From the NCBI RefSeq assembly GCF_022921095.1, contig NZ_CP095053.1:3762501-3826500 (forward strand): 64,000 nucleotides of DNA. Reading direction: 5' to 3'. This document shows positions 33,827-42,561 of this stretch, piece by piece (position 1 is the first letter of the stretch; every line of letters begins with the position of its first letter). The translations under genes and the position numbers were made by a program. The stretch comes from Hymenobacter aerilatus (GTDB lineage: Bacteria; Bacteroidota; Bacteroidia; Cytophagales; Hymenobacteraceae). The notes beneath the pieces are model-generated. The model did no database searches, had not been told where the DNA came from, and saw only the letters and a list, made by a program, of their open reading frames with translations.

Positions 33827-35536
33827 CTACCAGCTGAGCACTTCCCGCAGCGGCTGACCAGTGCAGCCATCGGGCTCCTGAATGTGTAGAAAACGCGCAA
33901 TGGTAGGCGCAATATCGGGTATTACGGCTGCGGCCGACGACTTGCCACGCCGCACGTGCCAGCCCCAGAACAGCAGCGGCACGTGCGTGTCGTAGGCTGA
34001 GGCCGAGCCGTGGGTAGTGCCTTTACTGGGTTTGGGGTAAGACGATGATTCCAGCCAGCCTGGCTCCAGCACCACCAGCACGTCGCCAGAGCGCTTCGGA
34101 AAATAGCCATTTTCCAGGTACATCAGCATGCCGCTTTCCCAGTGCGACTTCTGCACGTCGTCGGCCGTGATAGCGCGCGTAACGCCCGCAAACTGTAGCA
34201 TGATGCTGGCTACCTCGTCCTGCATCAGGCGCAAGTCCAGCTTTTTCTGGGCAATAAGCGGCCGGTTGAGGTACACTTGCTGGTTTTCGTAGGTAAGTAC
34301 CCAATTGCCGGCGCCGTGCCGGCGCACCAACTCGTGCTGTACCGAGTCGCGCATAAACTTGGGCCCTACCGAGCCGGCAGGCACTCGCTTATCAATTAGG
34401 TATTCGGGCGAGTGCGCCGCGCCGTGGTCGGCCGTCAGAAACACCAGGGTGTTGCCTTTGCCCAAGGTTTTGTCGAGGTAGGTTAGCAGGCGGGCAATAT
34501 CCTGGTCCAGACGCAGGTAGGTATCCTCAGCCTCTATTGAGTTCGGCCCAAACTGGTGCCCCACATAATCGGTAGACGAAAAACTGACCGGCATGAAATC
34601 CGTAATGCCGCGCTGTCCTAGCTGTTCGGCACGCACGGCTTCCATCGCCAGCTCAGCTACCAGCGTGTTGCCAAAGGGGGTAGAGCGCACCACGTCTAAG
34701 TTTGTAACAGGCACTGGCTCCCCTGCATCACGCAATTTAGTGGCCACCGATGCATCGGGTAAGCCGCTCAGTTGGGGCAGGTTGTGCGGAAATACCGGCT
34801 TGGCTTCTCCCCTAAAAGCACCTTCCCACGGCATGTCGTCGGGTGTACTTTCGGTATACTGCTCAATGGGTAAGAGCGTCTGCCACGGTTTGCTCAGGTA
34901 TTGTGCCGGCAGCTTGCGGTCGTTAAAGGCCTTTACCCACTCGGGTAGGCTATTCTGATAGAAGGTGCTTGAAATGAAGGAGCCGGTTTTACCATCGTAC
35001 CAGTACGCCGCGTTGGCCGTGTGTCCGCCTGGTAGCACAGAGCCGCGGTCTTTGATGCACACGGCAATGGTTTTGTTGTGAAAGTTGGTAGCCAGCCGCA
35101 GCTCATCGGTAATAGTCGTCGTCAGCATGTGGCGCGGCGACTGTTGCCCCACGCCCCCCGTGCCGCCTACTGCCTCCACAGTTTTGTCTTCGGTCACGTA
35201 AGTGTTTTTGCCTGCTTCACGCTCGTACCAATCGTTGCCAATAATACCGTGCACGGAGGGCGTAGTACCGGTATAAATGCTGGCATGGCCCGGCCCGGTA
35301 TAGGTAGGCACGTAGTTGTAGTGTGTGTTTTCGTAGCTGAAGCCTTCGCCCAGCAAGCGCCGGAATCCGTCTTTGCGGTACTTGTCCCAGTAGCGGTAGA
35401 GGTAGTCGTAGCGCATCTGGTCTACCACAATGCCCACTACCAGCTTCGGACGCTCTAATTTTTGAGAAGATTTCTTTTGGGCTGCGGCTGGTAGCGCCAA
35501 CGCGGCTGCCAGCAGCAAAGACAGACTTTTTTTCAA
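33827..35536 (-). CDS. PafA-like alkaline phosphatase (type I phosphodiesterase family)
   Basis: 569 residues if the start is the TTG at 35536, which gives an ideal signal peptide (LKKSLSLLLAAALALPAAAQ); the open frame extends to 35650 but the extension does not look like protein. The alkaline phosphatase core has VVGIVVDQMRYDY (first Asp ligand), the nucleophile Thr in YTGPGHASIYTG, IGNDWYERE, an FLTADHGAAHSP metal site and late THGSASAYDTHVPLLFWG. PafA of Elizabethkingia has the same layout and cleaves phosphate monoesters in the periplasm. It is monocistronic and divergent from the HAD phosphatase. Confidence 0.88.
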   Translation of the reverse strand: MKKSLSLLLAAALALPAAAQKKSSQKLERPKLVVGIVVDQMRYDYLYRYWDKYRKDGFRRLLGEGFSYENTHYNYVPTYTGPGHASIYTGTTPSVHGIIGNDWYEREAGKNTYVTEDKTVEAVGGTGGVGQQSPRHMLTTTITDELRLATNFHNKTIAVCIKDRGSVLPGGHTANAAYWYDGKTGSFISSTFYQNSLPEWVKAFNDRKLPAQYLSKPWQTLLPIEQYTESTPDDMPWEGAFRGEAKPVFPHNLPQLSGLPDASVATKLRDAGEPVPVTNLDVVRSTPFGNTLVAELAMEAVRAEQLGQRGITDFMPVSFSSTDYVGHQFGPNSIEAEDTYLRLDQDIARLLTYLDKTLGKGNTLVFLTADHGAAHSPEYLIDKRVPAGSVGPKFMRDSVQHELVRRHGAGNWVLTYENQQVYLNRPLIAQKKLDLRLMQDEVASIMLQFAGVTRAITADDVQKSHWESGMLMYLENGYFPKRSGDVLVVLEPGWLESSSYPKPSKGTTHGSASAYDTHVPLLFWGWHVRRGKSSAAAVIPDIAPTIARFLHIQEPDGCTGQPLREVLSW

Positions 35537-35582
35537 ATCACAAAGCACAATGCAGGTGCCACGGCACCACGGTTTATGCGGG

Positions 35583-35590
35583 TAAAGATA
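35583..35590 (-). promoter_or_regulatory. Possible -7 box of the PafA-like gene
   Basis: On the minus strand TATCTTTA matches TAnnTTTG except for the last base. Its position, 47 bases upstream of the TTG start, supports that start over the longer frame. Confidence 0.35.
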
Positions 35591-35637
35591 GACCCTGCGC
35601 CGCAAAATGTTGCTTTGCCCAGTCAAAAGTGGACTGT

Positions 35638-35667
35638 TTGCGTAAGTCAATCCACGTTATATTTTGA
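35638..35667 (+). promoter_or_regulatory. Possible promoter of the HAD phosphatase gene
   Basis: TTG (35638-35640) with a 19-base spacer and TATTTTGA, one base off TAnnTTTG. It is 24 bases before the ATG. Confidence 0.4.
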
Positions 35668-35690
35668 TTACCTCCTTCCTACCCTACCGT

Positions 35691-36419
35691 ATGGCTACTG
35701 CTTCCGACTACGCGCTCATCTTCGATATGGATGGCGTGCTGGTGAATAATACCGACATCCAAGCCCATGCTTTTCAAATGCTCTTCCGTGATCTGGGCTT
35801 GACTACTAACGCTCACCAACTACTCCTACGCCTGAACGGTATGCCCGCTGGCGCCATTCTGCAGTCGGTTTTCCGGCACGCTGTACCCGAGGAAGACATT
35901 GAGCGCTACACCAACCAACGCGAATTTCTTTATCGCACGCTGTATTGGGACGACCGCCAAGAAGTACCTGGCCTCACCCCATTTTTGCAAGCAGCCCGCG
36001 CTATGGGGTTTCGCATTGCGCTCGGCACAGGCTCCGGCAACGACACTATTGGCTACATCATCGACCACCTCGACCTGCGTCGTTATTTCGACGAGGTCAT
36101 CACGAAAGACGATGTTGATCGAGGCAAACCTCACGGCGACACATATTCCGTGGCGGCTGAGAAGGTAGGCATACCTCCTGAGCGCTGTTTGGTGTTTGAA
36201 GATGCGATTATGGGAGAGCAAGCTGCCTACAAAGCTGGTATGCGCTGCCTTTGTCTCAGCACCAGCATCCCCGCCGACAAATTCCAGGCACCGATCCGAG
36301 TCATTCAGGACTTCACAGAAATTACGCCTGCTGATGTATTGAAGCTGCTGGATCAGAATACACCTGTGCCTACCCCCAGCAAGGAGCTAGCCAGCCGCCA
36401 GTACGCCCAAGATGCGTAA
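35691..36419 (+). CDS. HAD family hydrolase, beta-phosphoglucomutase-like
   Basis: About 242 residues from the ATG at 35691. HAD motif I is FDMDGVLVNN (about residues 10-19), with a helical cap of class I (about 20-85), motif II LGTGSGND, a lysine in VDRGKPHGDTY and motif IV FEDAIMGEQAA. The DxDGVL motif with a C1 cap places it with sugar phosphatases and phosphoglucomutases. The exact substrate is unknown, and the motif I context fits either a phosphatase or a mutase. The C-terminal 20 residues are a polar tail. It is alone on the plus strand and ends at a shared bidirectional terminator with atpG. Confidence 0.88.
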   Translation: MATASDYALIFDMDGVLVNNTDIQAHAFQMLFRDLGLTTNAHQLLLRLNGMPAGAILQSVFRHAVPEEDIERYTNQREFLYRTLYWDDRQEVPGLTPFLQAARAMGFRIALGTGSGNDTIGYIIDHLDLRRYFDEVITKDDVDRGKPHGDTYSVAAEKVGIPPERCLVFEDAIMGEQAAYKAGMRCLCLSTSIPADKFQAPIRVIQDFTEITPADVLKLLDQNTPVPTPSKELASRQYAQDA

Positions 36420-36471
36420 GCTGGCATTATGAATGTAGTGCAGAATGACAACCCTTTAGTATTTAGAAAGA

Positions 36472-36508
36472 AAAAAGGCCTGCTTCCATTCTGGAAACAG
36501 GCCTTTTT
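36472..36508. terminator. Bidirectional terminator between the HAD gene and the atp operon
   Basis: AAAAAGGCCTG and CAGGCCTTTTT with an inner TTCC/GGAA pairing. T-runs on both strands let it serve both convergent genes. Confidence 0.92.
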
Positions 36509-36527
36509 GTATTCATTGCAAAGTTGC

Positions 36528-37412
36528 TTACCCAGCGGCCAGCGCCTCGGCACCACCCACGATTTCGAGAATCTCGGTGGTAATGGCCGCCTGACGCGTC
36601 CGGTTGTAGGTTAGCTTCAACGACTTCAGCAGTTCGCCAGCATTATCGGTGGCTTTGTCCATGGCCGTCATGCGGGCACCGTGTTCCGAAGCGTTGCTTT
36701 CCAACACAGCTTTGTAGAGCTGAATCTTCAACGATTGCGGAATCAATGTCTGCACAATTTCTTCCTTCGATGGCTCGAAGATATAATCCACGTTGGAGGT
36801 AGCCACTTCCTCAGCAGCTTCGGCAGGCACCAACGGTAGCAATTGCTCCGTGCGGACAATCTGCGTGGCCACATTCCGGAACTCGTTGTACACCATCACT
36901 ACCTGATCGAAGTCACCGTTACGGAAACCGTCCATGGCTTGCTCTGCCGCTACCCGCACCGTGTCGAACGACAGCTGCGTGAAGACGTGGCCGTAGCTGC
37001 CCAGCGTGGGTAGGCGACGGCCGAAGTAATCCTGCGCTTTCCGGCCAATGGCCATTACAGTTACGTTGCCAGCAGCGGCCTGCGCGGCGTACTGCTCCCG
37101 TAACAGTGCATTCACACCTTTGAAGATGTTGCTGTTGAACGCGCCAGCCAAACCACGGTCGGAGGTGACGGCAATAACCAATACACGGCGAACCTCACGT
37201 TGCTCTGCGTACTCGCTCACCATTTCGCCGCCGGTCAGGCCTGTCAGATTCGCCAGAATACCGTTGAGGCGCTGCGCATAAGGACGCATCCGCAAAATGT
37301 TATCCTGCGCCCGGCGCAGCTTAGCAGCCGCCACCATTTTCATGGCTTTGGTAATCTGCTGCGTACTCTGCACCGATACGATGCGGTTGCGGACTTCTTT
37401 TAAGCTAGCCAT
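36528..37412 (-). CDS. atpG: ATP synthase subunit gamma
   Basis: 294 residues, the central rotor shaft of F1. The N-terminal coiled-coil helix has MASLKEVRNRIVSVQSTQQITKAMKMVAAAKLRRAQ, and the C-terminal helix ends NAGELLKSLKLTYNRTRQAAITTEILEIVGGAEAL; both are the family's most conserved parts. The middle Rossmann-like domain has AVTSDRGLAGAFN. It is the last gene of the operon, preceded by a 101-base gap carrying a GTTGTCAG-type repeat. atpD and atpC, normally next, are not here; the operon stops at a terminator. Confidence 0.97.
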   Translation of the reverse strand: MASLKEVRNRIVSVQSTQQITKAMKMVAAAKLRRAQDNILRMRPYAQRLNGILANLTGLTGGEMVSEYAEQREVRRVLVIAVTSDRGLAGAFNSNIFKGVNALLREQYAAQAAAGNVTVMAIGRKAQDYFGRRLPTLGSYGHVFTQLSFDTVRVAAEQAMDGFRNGDFDQVVMVYNEFRNVATQIVRTEQLLPLVPAEAAEEVATSNVDYIFEPSKEEIVQTLIPQSLKIQLYKAVLESNASEHGARMTAMDKATDNAGELLKSLKLTYNRTRQAAITTEILEIVGGAEALAAG

Positions 37413-37423
37413 TTTGTTAAAAT

Positions 37424-37508
37424 AAGTTGTCAGTTGCTAGTTGTCGGTTGTCAGTTTGGATAAGCTTTCGCCTTGTCCTGACAACTGACAACCAACAACT
37501 GACAGCTA
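37424..37508. repeat. GTTGTCAG-type inverted repeat in the atpA-atpG gap
   Basis: Plus-strand AGTTGTCAGTTGCTAG... on the left and ...CAACAACTGACAGCT on the right are reverse complements over about 30 bases with a few mismatches, around a roughly 20-base loop. It fills almost the whole gap within the operon. Confidence 0.85.
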
Positions 37509-37513
37509 GATAA

Positions 37514-39097
37514 TTACTTCGAAGCGTATACCGCTGACAAGTCGCGGGCTACCTGACGGATAGCGTTGGTTACGCTGTCGTCCAGTTTGCCAGCTTTCAG
37601 GGCTTGCAGGGCCTCAGGATGACGGGTGGTCATTACCTGTACGAACTCCTTTTCGAACTCACGCACCTTGTTCACGGGCACTTGGTCAAGCAGACCGTTG
37701 GTAGCAGCGTAGATAACGGCTACCTGATCTTCCACGCGCTGGGGAGAGAATTGCGGCTGCTTCAGGATTTCGAGGTTGCGACGGCCGCGTTCAATGGTAA
37801 GCTTGGTCGAAGCATCAAGGTCAGAGCCGAACTTGGCAAAGGCTTCCAGTTCGCGGAACTGCGCCTGGTCCAGCTTCAGCGTACCGGCTACCTTCTTCAT
37901 CGACTTGATCTGGGCGTTACCCCCTACCCGCGACACCGAAATACCTACGTTGATAGCCGGGCGCACACCCGAGTTGAACAAGTTGGTCTCGAGGAAAATC
38001 TGGCCGTCCGTAATCGAAATTACGTTGGTCGGGATGTACGCCGAAACGTCACCAGCCTGCGTTTCAATGAGCGGCAGGGCCGTCAGCGAGCCACCACCTT
38101 TGGCGATGTGCTTGATGCTTTCGGGTAGGTCGTTCATATCGCGGGCAATCACGTCGGAAGCGTTGATCTTCGCGGCCCGCTCCAGCAAGCGGCTGTGCAG
38201 ATAGAATACGTCACCAGGGTAAGCCTCGCGTCCGGGAGGACGACGGAGCAGCAGCGACACCTCACGGTAAGCTACAGCCTGCTTCGACAAGTCATCGTAC
38301 ACTACCAGGGCCGGACGGCCCGTATCGCGAAAGAACTCGCCGATGGCAGCACCCGTGAAGGGAGCGTAGAACTGCATAGGAGCCGGATCCGAAGCCGAAG
38401 CCGATACTACTACCGTGTAATCCATAGCGCCGCCACGTTGCAGGGCGTTTACTACCTGGGCTACCGTAGAAGCTTTCTGACCTACAGCTACGTAGATGCA
38501 GAATACCGGCTCGCCGCGGTCGTAGAACTCGCGTTGGTTCAGGATGGTGTCAATAGCTACCGTCGACTTACCCGTCTGACGGTCACCAATGATCAGCTCG
38601 CGCTGACCGCGGCCAATCGGAATCATGGCGTCGATGGCCTTGATACCGGTTTGCAGCGGCTCGTTTACGGGCTGACGGTAGATAACACCAGGAGCTTTGC
38701 GCTCCAGTGGCATCTCGTAGGTTTCACCTGTGATAGGACCGCGGCCGTCGATGGGCTGGCCCAGCGTGTTTACCACACGGCCAATGATGCCCTCACCTAC
38801 CTGGATAGCAGCAATCTTATTGGTACGGCGCACCGTAGCACCTTCCCGGATATTGGAGTAGTCGCCGAGCATTACGGCACCTACGTTGTCCTCTTCCAGG
38901 TTCAGCACTAGGGCTTGCAGGCCGTTTTCAAATTCAAGTAGCTCCCCCGACTGGGCTTTGCCCAGCCCGTAGATGCGGGCTACACCGTCGCCTACCTGAA
39001 GCACCGTGCCTACCTCTTCGAGTTCAGCTTCGGTCTTAAAGTTCGACAATTGCTCCCGCAGAATAGCGGATACTTCATCCGGACGTACTTCTGCCAT
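37514..39097 (-). CDS. atpA: ATP synthase subunit alpha
   Basis: 527 residues. Non-catalytic nucleotide-binding subunit of F1 with Walker [14 protein letters not shown] (about residues 170-182), the beta-barrel N-terminal domain with [14 protein letters not shown], and family motifs [36 protein letters not shown]. The C-terminal helical bundle ends [15 protein letters not shown]. The ATG at 39097 lies three bases after the atpH stop, so translation is coupled. Composition is normal. It is inside the atpZ-B-E-F-H-A-G operon. Confidence 0.98.
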   Translation of the reverse strand: MAEVRPDEVSAILREQLSNFKTEAELEEVGTVLQVGDGVARIYGLGKAQSGELLEFENGLQALVLNLEEDNVGAVMLGDYSNIREGATVRRTNKIAAIQVGEGIIGRVVNTLGQPIDGRGPITGETYEMPLERKAPGVIYRQPVNEPLQTGIKAIDAMIPIGRGQRELIIGDRQTGKSTVAIDTILNQREFYDRGEPVFCIYVAVGQKASTVAQVVNALQRGGAMDYTVVVSASASDPAPMQFYAPFTGAAIGEFFRDTGRPALVVYDDLSKQAVAYREVSLLLRRPPGREAYPGDVFYLHSRLLERAAKINASDVIARDMNDLPESIKHIAKGGGSLTALPLIETQAGDVSAYIPTNVISITDGQIFLETNLFNSGVRPAINVGISVSRVGGNAQIKSMKKVAGTLKLDQAQFRELEAFAKFGSDLDASTKLTIERGRRNLEILKQPQFSPQRVEDQVAVIYAATNGLLDQVPVNKVREFEKEFVQVMTTRHPEALQALKAGKLDDSVTNAIRQVARDLSAVYASK

Positions 39098-39100
39098 GAC

Positions 39101-39661
39101 TTATAGTTGGGATTGGTAGGGGTTCTTAGAAAATTCGGTCCGCAATTTTTGCAGGCGGTAGCGTACGGAATCGTCGATGAGTTGGTCGCCTACCCGCAGC
39201 ACGAAGCCGCCGATAAGGGCCGGGTCTACTTTTTCCGTTAGCTGCACCTCTTGCGAGCCGGTTTGCTGTTGCACCAGCGTATTCATGCGGGTGCGCAGTT
39301 CAGCTGTGAGCGGAGTAGCCGTAATTACCTCGGCCACTTGCACGCTTTTCAATACATTATACTGCTTAATGAATTCTGGCCCGATGAACTCCAGCGCGCT
39401 TTCGCGATTTTTCTGGGTTATAATGGACAGAAACTTCATTGTCAGATCCGAGACTTTGCTCCCAAATACAGCTTTTAGGATAGCCAGTTTCTTATCGTGA
39501 TTCACGATAGGGTTGCGAAGCAACAGGCGCAAGTCGCGGCTCTCGTCCAGCGTCTGGCTGAACAGGTCCATATCAGCCTTCACGGCTGCCAGATTACCCT
39601 GCTCTTCTGCCAGATCCAGCAGCGACTTAGCGTATCGGGAAGCAACTCGTTGTTCAGACAT
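39101..39661 (-). CDS. atpH: ATP synthase subunit delta
   Basis: 186 residues. Stator subunit joining F1 to the b subunits (OSCP). N-terminal six-helix bundle: VASRYAKSLLDLAEEQG and FSQTLDESRDLRLLLRNPIVNHDKK. The C-terminal domain has the family signature around KVDPALIGGFVLRVGDQLIDDSVRYRLQKL. It sits in the normal order after atpF, but an 87-base gap holding an AGCTGATAGC-type repeat separates them. Confidence 0.95.
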   Translation of the reverse strand: MSEQRVASRYAKSLLDLAEEQGNLAAVKADMDLFSQTLDESRDLRLLLRNPIVNHDKKLAILKAVFGSKVSDLTMKFLSIITQKNRESALEFIGPEFIKQYNVLKSVQVAEVITATPLTAELRTRMNTLVQQQTGSQEVQLTEKVDPALIGGFVLRVGDQLIDDSVRYRLQKLRTEFSKNPYQSQL

Positions 39662-39668
39662 TTTTTTT

Positions 39669-39748
39669 AGCTGATAGCTGATGGCTGATGGCTAGTAACT
39701 CCTGTCGTGCTTGTAAAAGCCAACAGCTAACTGCCATTAGCAAACAGC
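39669..39748. repeat. AGCTGATAGC-type inverted repeat in the atpF-atpH gap
   Basis: AGCTGATAGCTGATGGCTGATGGCTAG on the left, and on the right AACAGCTAACTGCCATTAGCAAACAGCT, which is roughly its reverse complement. It belongs to the same family as the pair at 14340-14454 and starts immediately after the atpF stop. Confidence 0.8.
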
Positions 39749-40243
39749 TTAGTTAAGCTTTACTTCTTTCAGGTAAGAATCCACTAGCTGCTGCTGGGCG
39801 GGGGCGTCGGTCAGTTCGCGGCGCAGAATACGCTCAGCCACGTCGATGGACAGCTGAGCAGCAGTGTTCTTCACCTCGGCCAGCGCCATATTCTTTTCCT
39901 GTTGGATAGCTTCGCGGGCTTGCGTAATCATACGGTTGCCTTCCTCCGTTGCCTTATTCTTGGCTTCCTCAATGTGCTGGGTAGCAACAGCCGAGGCTTC
40001 TTTCAGAATACGGTCGCGCTCCAAGCGGGCTTCAGCCAGCAGCTTTTCATTGCTAGCTTTCAACTGCTGCATTTCCAGCTTGGCCTGGTCGGCCATGCGC
40101 AGCGCGTTTTCGATAGAGGTTTCGCGCTCCTTCAGCGAGCTGAGGATGGGGCGCCAGGCAAACTTGGCGAGCAAGAACAGTACGATGAGGAAAATCACCG
40201 TCTGCCAGAAAATCAGGCCTAATTCGGGGGTTACGAGATTCAT
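39749..40243 (-). CDS. atpF: ATP synthase subunit b
   Basis: About 164 residues from the ATG at 40243 (MNLVTPELG); the frame opens 42 bases earlier. One N-terminal membrane helix (IFWQTVIFLIVLFLLAKFAW, about 9-28) is followed by WRPILSSLKERE and a long, charged coiled-coil helix (about 35-130; KLEMQQLKASNEKLLAEARLERDRIL). This forms the peripheral stalk that holds F1 still. The C-terminus (LSIDVAERILRRELTD) contacts delta. It follows atpE with a long structured spacer. Confidence 0.95.
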   Translation of the reverse strand: MNLVTPELGLIFWQTVIFLIVLFLLAKFAWRPILSSLKERETSIENALRMADQAKLEMQQLKASNEKLLAEARLERDRILKEASAVATQHIEEAKNKATEEGNRMITQAREAIQQEKNMALAEVKNTAAQLSIDVAERILRRELTDAPAQQQLVDSYLKEVKLN

Positions 40244-40369
40244 GGGAGGGTCGTCAGTCAGCGATACATCGTACTGCGTAAGCAAAAAACAGGTAGGTAG
40301 GTGCAGTAAGAAAGAAGCGGCATCTTACGCAATGCCACCTTCCTATAACTCCCTACCTGAAAGCTGAAT

Positions 40370-40411
40370 CAGCCCGCTACGCCGTGCGCCGAAGCGAAGC
40401 GCAGCGGGCTG
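40370..40411 (-). promoter_or_regulatory. Stem-loop in the atpE-atpF spacer
   Basis: CAGCCCGCT (40370-40378) and AGCGGGCTG (40403-40411) form a 9-base stem, 20 bases past the atpE stop, with no U-run. In the roughly 187-base spacer a second pair, TGCGTAAG / CTTACGCA, is also present. It fits a 3' stabiliser that raises atpE output over atpF, which is an inference. Confidence 0.5.
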
Positions 40412-40430
40412 CTCCATCTACTGCTCTACC

Positions 40431-40697
40431 TTATTGGGGCGACAGGTTGAGGGAAATCAGCAGGCAAACTACCACTGCGAACAGGGCCAGACCTTCAATC
40501 AGGGCGGCTACAATCAGCATAGCAGTTTGGATCTTGCCCGAAGCCTCCGGCTGACGGCCGATGGCTTCCATTGCCTGACCACCAATACGGCCAATACCCA
40601 GACCAGCGCCCAGGGCTACCAGACCAGCACCGATACCGGCACCGAATACAGCCAGACCAACCGAATTGGCAACCTGCAACAACAAAGAGAGAAGCAT
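40431..40697 (-). CDS. atpE: ATP synthase subunit c
   Basis: About 88 residues from the ATG at 40697 (MLLSLLLQVANS); an extension to 40730 is unlikely. Two helices: the first Gly-rich (GAGIGAGLVALGAGLGIGRIGG), then the polar loop EAIGRQPEASGKI, then the second helix with the ion-carrying Glu in ALIEGLALF. Glu followed by Gly, not Ser/Thr, points to proton rather than sodium coupling. The N-terminus is hydrophobic and slightly longer than in E. coli, as usual in Bacteroidota. It builds the rotor ring. Confidence 0.95.
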   Translation of the reverse strand: MLLSLLLQVANSVGLAVFGAGIGAGLVALGAGLGIGRIGGQAMEAIGRQPEASGKIQTAMLIVAALIEGLALFAVVVCLLISLNLSPQ

Positions 40698-40751
40698 AAT
40701 AAAAGAGGTTTGTGGGGAGTGTGAAAACAAAAAAAACAGAGTCGTGAAACT

Positions 40752-41807
40752 TTAGTGAGCGGCCGTGGGAGCCACATGGTCGCCCTCCATCTGGTAGTCC
40801 GCCTCATCATGATGATGCTCTTCCACTGCACCGCCGATGTACATGGCGGTGAGCAGTGTAAAGATGTAGGCTTGCAGGATAGCTACCAGTAGTTCCAGAA
40901 TATTGATAAACAGGCCGAAGGCCAACGAAGCAGGGCTGATAGCCAAGCTGCGGAAGATGAAAATCAAGCTAATGAAGCTCAGCGTTACGATGTGGCCGGC
41001 CGTCATGTTGGCAAACAAACGAACCATCAACGAGAAGGGCTTCACAATCACACCAATCAACTCCACCGGAATCATGATGATCAGCAGCGGCTTGGGTACA
41101 CCGGGGGTAGCGAAAATGTGCGCCCAGTAGTTTTTATTGCTGCTGAACAAGGTGATGAGCAGCGTCATGGCAGCCAGTGTGAACGTCACGGCAATGTTGC
41201 CGGTGAGGTTGGCGGCGCCCGGCGTGAGGCCCAGCAGGTTGTTGAACCAGATGAAGAAGAACACTGTGAGCAGGTAGGGCATGTACTTCTCGTACTTCGG
41301 CCCAATAGACTTCTTGGCTACCTCATCACGAATAAAAATGATGATGGGCTCGAAGAATGATTGCAACCCGCGGGGCGCTTGCCCGTGGCGCTTCTTGAAG
41401 CCGTTGCCGACGCTGATAAATAGAATCAGCATAAGTACGCTGCTCAACAATAGAGCAAAAGCGTTTTTCGTTAAGGAGAAATCGTACACCTTGCTGCCGT
41501 CCTCGGCTACCAGATGCTCGTGCTCCAGCTTCAGGCCGTTGTAGGTTTCACCTTCAGCCAAGTGTTTCGACGAAAACACCTCTACTCCTTTGCCGGATTG
41601 GTAGGCAATGATGGGAAGATAGGTAGTGAAATGGTCGTTGTCGGTAGAGAACCAATGCCACTCGTGCGAGTCACCAATGTGGTGCAGAATCATCTCGCCT
41701 GGCTTGAAGGCTTCCGAGTCCGAAGCCTCCGTCATGGTGTCGGCTGTGTGCTGCGCGAAGACGGGAAGCGAAAGAATGCAGAAAAGAGCTATAAATAAAC
41801 GCTTCAT
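40752..41807 (-). CDS. atpB: ATP synthase subunit a, with signal peptide and periplasmic N-terminal domain
   Basis: 351 residues, about 80 more than E. coli. The N-terminus MKRLFIALFCILSLPVFAQ is a typical signal peptide. It is followed by a His/Glu/Asp-rich soluble segment (about 20-115; ILHHIGDSHEWHWFSTDNDHF), then the usual membrane part with five to six helices. The essential Arg is in MVRLFANMTAGHIV, and NILELLVAILQAYIFTLLTAMYI is the last helix pair. The C-terminus is again His-rich (EEHHHDEADYQMEGDH). It forms the proton path against the c-ring. The N-terminal extension is seen in related Bacteroidota; its role is not known to me. Confidence 0.95.
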   Translation of the reverse strand: MKRLFIALFCILSLPVFAQHTADTMTEASDSEAFKPGEMILHHIGDSHEWHWFSTDNDHFTTYLPIIAYQSGKGVEVFSSKHLAEGETYNGLKLEHEHLVAEDGSKVYDFSLTKNAFALLLSSVLMLILFISVGNGFKKRHGQAPRGLQSFFEPIIIFIRDEVAKKSIGPKYEKYMPYLLTVFFFIWFNNLLGLTPGAANLTGNIAVTFTLAAMTLLITLFSSNKNYWAHIFATPGVPKPLLIIMIPVELIGVIVKPFSLMVRLFANMTAGHIVTLSFISLIFIFRSLAISPASLAFGLFINILELLVAILQAYIFTLLTAMYIGGAVEEHHHDEADYQMEGDHVAPTAAH

Positions 41808-41840
41808 TCAGAAAGGCTTAGTGTCGTGTTCACAAAAACT

Positions 41841-42248
41841 TCATGTAATAGTTACACCCCGTTTTGAAAACGGGCGCAAGTTACTCAGAACAGTCCACAC
41901 TTCAAATCCGGCAAAGAGAAAATAGAGGATAAAAAAGGCACCTAGGAAGGTCCACCGTGCGTCTCCTTCACGGGCGCCACCCCGGTAGAGATACAGCACA
42001 ACCAAACCTAACGACAAAAGCAGCCGCAAAATCATGGAGCCAAAATAAGCTGCCATGAAGTTATCGGGGCTGATTTGTACCAGTCGTTGGGTAATCCAGT
42101 ATGTAATGATGGTAATCAGAACGAAGAAACCAAAGATATATCCTGCTAAGGGGTGCACTAGGGTGGTACCATACTGCGTGTGCAATGCATAGAGCACGGC
42201 GCCGATGAGCAAAGAGAAGATCAACAGCTGACGAAAAAACTGTAGCAT
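41841..42248 (-). CDS. Four-helix membrane protein of the atp operon
   Basis: 135 residues with about four hydrophobic helices (residues 6-22, 32-53, 64-86 and 101-121) and a basic C-terminus (LRPFSKRGVTIT). It lies between atpZ and atpB with short gaps, so it is cotranscribed. The position matches the AtpI-type assembly factor of other operons, and the topology is similar, but I see no clear sequence signature. AtpI helps c-ring assembly elsewhere, and a similar job is an inference. The ATG at 42248 is clear. Confidence 0.75.
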   Translation of the reverse strand: MLQFFRQLLIFSLLIGAVLYALHTQYGTTLVHPLAGYIFGFFVLITIITYWITQRLVQISPDNFMAAYFGSMILRLLLSLGLVVLYLYRGGAREGDARWTFLGAFFILYFLFAGFEVWTVLSNLRPFSKRGVTIT

Positions 42249-42273
42249 ATATTTTTTGTAAGCGACAGAAGCG

Positions 42274-42513
42274 CTATTTATCCTGAGTAACGGACCGAAT
42301 TACTTGGTACATGGCGCTAATTACTCCAACAAGCACAAAAGCCACAGTCCACCACGGTTTCTTGGTGTTTAAGTAGTCGTCCAGCTTTATTCCGATGAAT
42401 GTGAACACCCCAATAATACCCAGCATTTGAAACCCCAGCCCAGAATATTTGGCTAGTGCACGCAAGCGGCTGTCGCTATCGGAATCAGGCTCGGGAGGGG
42501 TAGGAACGGCCAT
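42274..42513 (-). CDS. atpZ: AtpZ/AtpI family small membrane protein
   Basis: 79 residues. Acidic N-terminus (PEPDSDSDSRL), then YSGLGFQMLGIIGVFTFIGIKLDDYL and WWTVAFVLVGVISAMYQVIR, two helices with the AtpZ/AtpI signature (GxxxQM, GxxLD). It is the first gene of the ATP synthase operon. AtpZ/AtpI proteins are linked to c-ring assembly and Mg uptake in other bacteria. The divergent region to the PorW-like gene (209 bases) should hold both promoters; TACTTTCG about 20 bases upstream of its start is one base off the -7 consensus. Confidence 0.85.
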   Translation of the reverse strand: MAVPTPPEPDSDSDSRLRALAKYSGLGFQMLGIIGVFTFIGIKLDDYLNTKKPWWTVAFVLVGVISAMYQVIRSVTQDK

Positions 42514-42561
42514 AGAAAAGGCGTTGGGGGTGCGAAAGTATTGATTTTCGGCGTACTACCT

